Below, in pieces: positions 59,601 through 64,000 of a stretch of DNA of 64,000 nucleotides. Below the pieces are notes generated by a model. It was not told where the DNA came from, did not search any database, and worked only from the letters and a program-made list of their open reading frames with translations. Position numbers and translations under genes: made by a program. The DNA lies in NCBI GenBank assembly GCA_030737835.1, contig CM060847.1, forward strand, positions 3,004,484 to 3,068,483, read 5' to 3'. This stretch comes from Acorus gramineus. Lineage: Eukaryota > Streptophyta > Magnoliopsida > Acorales > Acoraceae. Position 1 is the stretch's first letter. Each line of letters begins with the position of its first letter.

Positions 59601-61563
59601 ATATAATATGTTGAGAATGCAAAAATGACAACAGAAACAATTGTCCTTAATTTACAGATTTTTTTGGATGATAGGGATAACCTTGCAAACCCCCCACGTG
59701 AACCTTCCATCTTTGATTTTTTTGGAGTATACTACAATGAAATTGTGTATATATATATTTTTAATAAAGCTTTAATACAAAAAAAAAATAATATGTTTCC
59801 ACATATATATCTAGTCATGCCATCATCGCCGTTATGATCCATAAGATCTCCCAAATTTATTAGTTGCGTTCTACAATGATACAGTGGATGAGAGAAGAAT
59901 AAGCTTAATTCACTAGAAAATATGTTTATTTAGCATAGATAAATTATAATAATTATAAATTGATCATTTAAAATCAGCATTGATAATTATATATATGAGA
60001 GGCAAGTATAATTTTTTTTTTTTTTATCAACGAACTATGATTATAATTTAATAACACAAACACCCAAAAAAATTATCAAAAGAAAGTAATAACAACTAAA
60101 CAGAATATCATGTAATTCTCTTATAACTCCTATAACTATTTTTTTTTAATGAAATTGTAGGTTGGTTTCTATTCCAATCATAATAAAAATATACATTGTC
60201 TGAATAGAGATGAAAAGAAATAAAAAAAGCAAAAACATTATAATTAGAAAAAAAAAACCATGAGAGGAGGTTGTTCTCTTCAAATTGTAACAAATAGCGC
60301 CTGTTTTTTTTATTATTATTATTATTTTTTATGTGAGAGTGACTAAGGATAAACTAGTCATTTACATTTTTTTTTTATTTTTTATGTGAGAGTGAATAAG
60401 GATAATCAAATATGAAGAAGCGAGGGATCGATCACTAAATCCTATAGTTTATGAAGACTTAAAAATAAAAAACCCAAAATTTTAAACCTGTGAATAACAT
60501 AAAATTAATTAAAGTGTTTATAATGATATAAAAATAAATGTCATGATCTTTTAGAGTATACGTGCAAAAAAAAACGGTGAAATCAAATCCACATGATATA
60601 AATAATTTGATAATGTCACAATGAAAGTATTGATAGGGTGGACAGAATGAATGATAAATTGATAATGACATGAATACAATGATAATAATGAGCTGTTTAT
60701 ATTAATTTAATATGTGAAAAACCCATGTTTGTCTAAAAAGGCATGATCATCTAACATGATTAGTTATGAGAGACGTATAATTTTTTTTAGTAAGATATAT
60801 ATATATATATATATATATATTTTGAAGCCACATGTTTCTCACATTCAACCACACGACTTGTGCATGTGGTAACATATGATTGTGATGATTTTTTTTCTTA
60901 ATTCTATCATTTCATTCATTGTTGTTTTTCTTCTCCATCAATGGATAATTCCACATAAATATCTGGCTTTAAAAATGTATTTAAAAAATATGTGATGATG
61001 TGATTAAATTTGTTGATCACATCCTGATTTAATTTGATTTCCAGGTAAAGAAAGCATCTAAATAAAATCAAAAAATTTAATTTGTTGATCATGATTTTAA
61101 TAACGAATTTATTTTGTTGCCTGAAAAACAACAAACACATCCATATATATATATAAATATATTCAAAACTTTATTAATAGTTTTCATTCTTAGATTCCGA
61201 TATCAATTAAGCTTTAAACATGAAATAACTTTAAACAAGAATGCATTTGCTCGTACAAAAATAGTTTGTTATTTTATTGGGATTATTTCTTCATGATTTA
61301 ATCTAATCATTTATATAATATATAAGTATACAAAGTCTAAATGAGTAAATTATATCTTTTGATATTTTATAATTTGTTGTAGATAAATCTATAATTATGC
61401 AAATGTAAAAAAAATTGTGAGTCTATATCATCTGTACAATTTGTTGTAGAAAATATTAATTTTTGTCACAATCTGTTTAATACATTGAAAATGTTCAACG
61501 AGTACCCCTATCATTGAACACACATTGCAACATGCAAGCACGCACATAACATGTATTATTATA
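59601..61563. other. AT-rich spacer without genes
   Basis: Low-complexity AT-rich DNA with a (TA)n run near 60798-60830 and several T-runs. A short local duplication, TTTTTATGTGAGAGTGA.TAAGG, occurs at about 60326 and 60379. No gene, RNA gene or intact element is seen. Confidence 0.45.
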
Positions 61564-62092
61564 GGGAAAAATCCATACAACCCCCTGTAATCTGAATGAA
61601 ATCTATATAACCCCTGACTTTTTTTAAAATTCATATAACCCCCTGAAAACACCTAATAAATCCAAATAACCCACTGAATAAATTTTTTGTTAATGGATGA
61701 TAAATATTTTATGCATATTTCATTTAGTTAACCCTGATTGAAAACACGATATACTAAAAAAACCACTATAATAGGTTAAATATGCAAAAAATCCTATGAA
61801 AATGATGATTTTACCCTCTCTGAATATATTATTCCGGAAGGATAAAATCGTTATTTATAGAAATTTTTTTTGTATTTTTAACACATTATATGTTTTTTTA
61901 ATATATTGTGCCATCTACCATGGTTAATCAAACATAACATTCACAAAATATTTATCATTTATAAACGTAAATTTTTTTCAGGGGGTTATTTGAATTTACT
62001 TGGTGTTTTTAGGGGGTTATATGGATTTTAAGAACAATCAGGGGGTTATATGCATTTCAATCAGTTTACAGGGGGTTATATGGATTTTTCCT
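61564..62092. mobile_element. Mutator-like MITE, AAAAATCC family
   Basis: Starts GGGAAAAATCCATACAACCC and ends with the inverted GGGGGTTATATGGATTTTTC. The interior GTTAACCCTGATTGAAAACA is shared with the other copies. The flanks ATTATTATA (61555-61563) and ATTATTATA (62093-62101) form a 9-bp duplication, though in AT-rich DNA where chance matches are easier. 529 bp, non-coding. Confidence 0.8.
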
Positions 62093-63024
62093 ATTATTAT
62101 ATTATTATATATATTATATAAATAATAAAAAATTTAAAAAGTCCACCACAACTGACGAGTTATAACCCTGCCACGTAGGCGACACAAAGAAAACAAAAAT
62201 CGTCCGCAGAACCGAAATGTCTCGTTTCACGAACTTCTCGCCCCTCGAGAAATAAAATATAAAAGTATTTTTTCATATATACCCCTATAAATCTCATTTT
62301 ATCAAAATTCCTCTGTTTAGTTATTTTAATCCATATCTCAAATACCCTCAAAATGATACCCTTACTAGAGCATCTTTAATCTTATACCTAAATATGTATC
62401 CAAACTTAAATTTGAGTAAAAATCACTAAAAAATATCTTCAATCATTTATCCATACTCATAACAAATAAAGTTTTATCTAAACTTTTACCTAAATTTTCA
62501 ATGGTTATTTTTTTTTTCAACTCCACATTTTTTAAAAGATTTGAATAAAGCACAAAGTAATAAAATACACACCATATCAAATGAAGTTTTTACTCAAATT
62601 TTTAATAATATTCAGGTAGAGGTTTGATACAGTTTCATAAAGGATACATTGGTAATATAGAAGTGTTTGAGGGACATATATAAACAAACCGCAAAAAAAC
62701 AAACTCCCACCTGCCGACAGTCCACGATCCCCGCCTTACATAACAGTCACTCCAACTCTCCATCACAACCGTCCATCAAAAACGTAAAACTCCCAAAAAA
62801 AACCCGCATATAATATAATATCATCACCGCAGGTAACCAGAAACCGAGAAAACAAAAACGAAAAACACGCCAGGGGGGAGAGTATAAAAAGGGATAAGGC
62901 AAGACGAGGGTCTGATTTTTTGTTTTTTTTCCGTTTTTGGAAGGGTGAGAGGATCCGGTGGGCCTTTCCATTTTCGTCGTGTTTTTGTGTGTATATAAAT
63001 AGCGCCGAACACCTGAGAAGACCC
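62093..63024 (+). promoter_or_regulatory. Promoter of a gene starting at the right edge
   Basis: AT-rich to about 62690, with a GAGCATCTTTAATC scrap near 62367. Then a more GC-rich promoter-like region follows, with a strong TATA box TATATAAATAG at 62992-63002. The expected transcription start is about 25-30 bp after the TATA box, on the plus strand. Confidence 0.6.
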
Positions 63025-64000
63025 CAAAAAAAAAAAAAAACTTAAATCAAAAGAAGAAAAAACAAAATTAGGGTTTATATATATCAAATTCGTTAGTCTT
63101 CGTTTCTCTCTCTGGTTCAATAGCTTGAAAGTAGCTTGAAAGGTTAGATTTCTGTGTCTGAATTTTTTTTTTTGACGTTTTTGTCAATCGATTGGATTAT
63201 ATGATTCTAGTTCTCTGTTCTTCATTTTTTTTTATATTTTTTTTTGAATATTTTACTTATTTTAAGAAATTTTTAGATATATAAACGTGTAATTGTTTAC
63301 TCTGGATATCTGCATTGCGTGATTTTGTATTTTTTTTTGTTTCGATCAGTGTATCAGATGCTGGAAGCTCTGTTTTGTTTTGTTTTGTTTTGAACTTTTA
63401 ATTGTTTAATTTTTTTTTTTAAATCGGTATGTGAAATCTTTTTTTTTTTTTGAAATCTTGTATTTGAGAGCTAGATAGTTCAATATAACATGATTTTCGC
63501 ATGTATAAACAATTTTTTTTTTTTTTTTACAAAAGATGATTGAAAGGTGCTTTATGATTTACAGAAATATTTGGGAATTTTGCATTTAGAATATGATGTT
63601 GTTTGTGAAATAATTTATTAATATTAATGTTTTATCGTATTTTACAAACAGTCAATGCTAACAATCCTAGTTACTGAGTAACTCTGAAATTTTTTGAATG
63701 TTCAAAAACGTTTAACGATCGGGGAACTCTTTGTATGTATTGACTGAATAAACTTTTGTTCGCTGAATTGCGTGTTTAGTGTCTTTGGGATCGGAGTATC
63801 CCTTTATTTTGGATGGTTTTAGTATATTATTCATAACTTAAGATTAACCCTCATTTTTTGTCGATGTCTTCACATTGATGTAGAAGTTTTTGTGCGTGCA
63901 TCTCGTATTTAATTATGTCTGTAGTTTTACTTATTTGGTATCATTTATGAGTGTACATTTATTGTACCGAATTGGAAACCTTGTCGAATATTTGACGTAC
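63025..64000 (+). other. 5' leader exon and start of a leader intron of a partial gene
   Basis: After the TATA box, an A- and CT-rich leader runs to about 63142, where AAAG/GTTAGATTTC looks like a 5' splice site. Downstream to 64000 the sequence is T-rich and intron-like, with no coding region. Leader introns of this kind are common in highly expressed plant genes such as ubiquitin, actin or EF1-alpha, but the product cannot be told from this window. An intron running past the end is inferred. Confidence 0.45.

Noticed and set aside
1..64000. tRNA or rRNA genes and organelle DNA insertions
   Set aside because: No cloverleaf-like box A/box B pairs, rRNA motifs or plastid or mitochondrial gene fragments were recognised by eye. 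A tRNAscan or organelle BLAST would settle it.

Overview
This is a window of an angiosperm nuclear genome. The genes are split by many introns, from under 100 bp to about 3.9 kb, and belong to plant families (Di19, DUF789, NDT carrier, clade-specific PP2C, DUF1218, CBP60, SmD1). The intergenic DNA is AT-rich and full of small DNA transposons. The sequence does not let me name the species.

Layout. A Di19 zinc-finger gene (+, 1115-4217) is followed by about 5.6 kb of repeat-rich DNA. A DUF789 gene (-, 15399-9850) comes next, then about 7.7 kb of nested repeats. An NDT-type NAD+ carrier gene (+, 23174-29729) follows. A damaged PP2C gene (+, 33414-37825) carries a LINE relic in one intron and converges on a DUF1218 membrane-protein gene (-, 39266-38115). 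A CBP60 calmodulin-binding gene (-, 43579-40328) and an SmD1 spliceosome gene (-, 53617-49192) come next. From 53.6 to 62.1 kb there is a transposon-rich tract. The right edge shows a TATA box and an apparent 5' leader exon and leader intron of a gene whose coding part lies outside the window.

Six coding genes can be joined exon to exon with open reading frames throughout, and I give the exon coordinates. They have no operon-like relation: they are unrelated housekeeping, stress or regulatory genes in ordinary plant synteny. The PP2C gene keeps all its catalytic motifs but has at least two frameshifts and one in-frame stop.

I did not find a new biological system. The strongest unusual items are: (i) an AT-AC U12-type intron in the Di19 gene; (ii) a MULE relic with transposase remains (57529-59591), and an 848-bp MITE (46930-47777) that looks like its deletion derivative, each with a perfect 9-bp target duplication; (iii) a hAT element with a perfect 8-bp target duplication containing a Harbinger-type MITE with a TTA duplication; (iv) an 875-bp long-arm foldback element with a 9-bp duplication and a related MITE family with four further copies; (v) the lesions in the PP2C gene. 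Exon joins come from reading splice signals and known protein families; no alignment was run.
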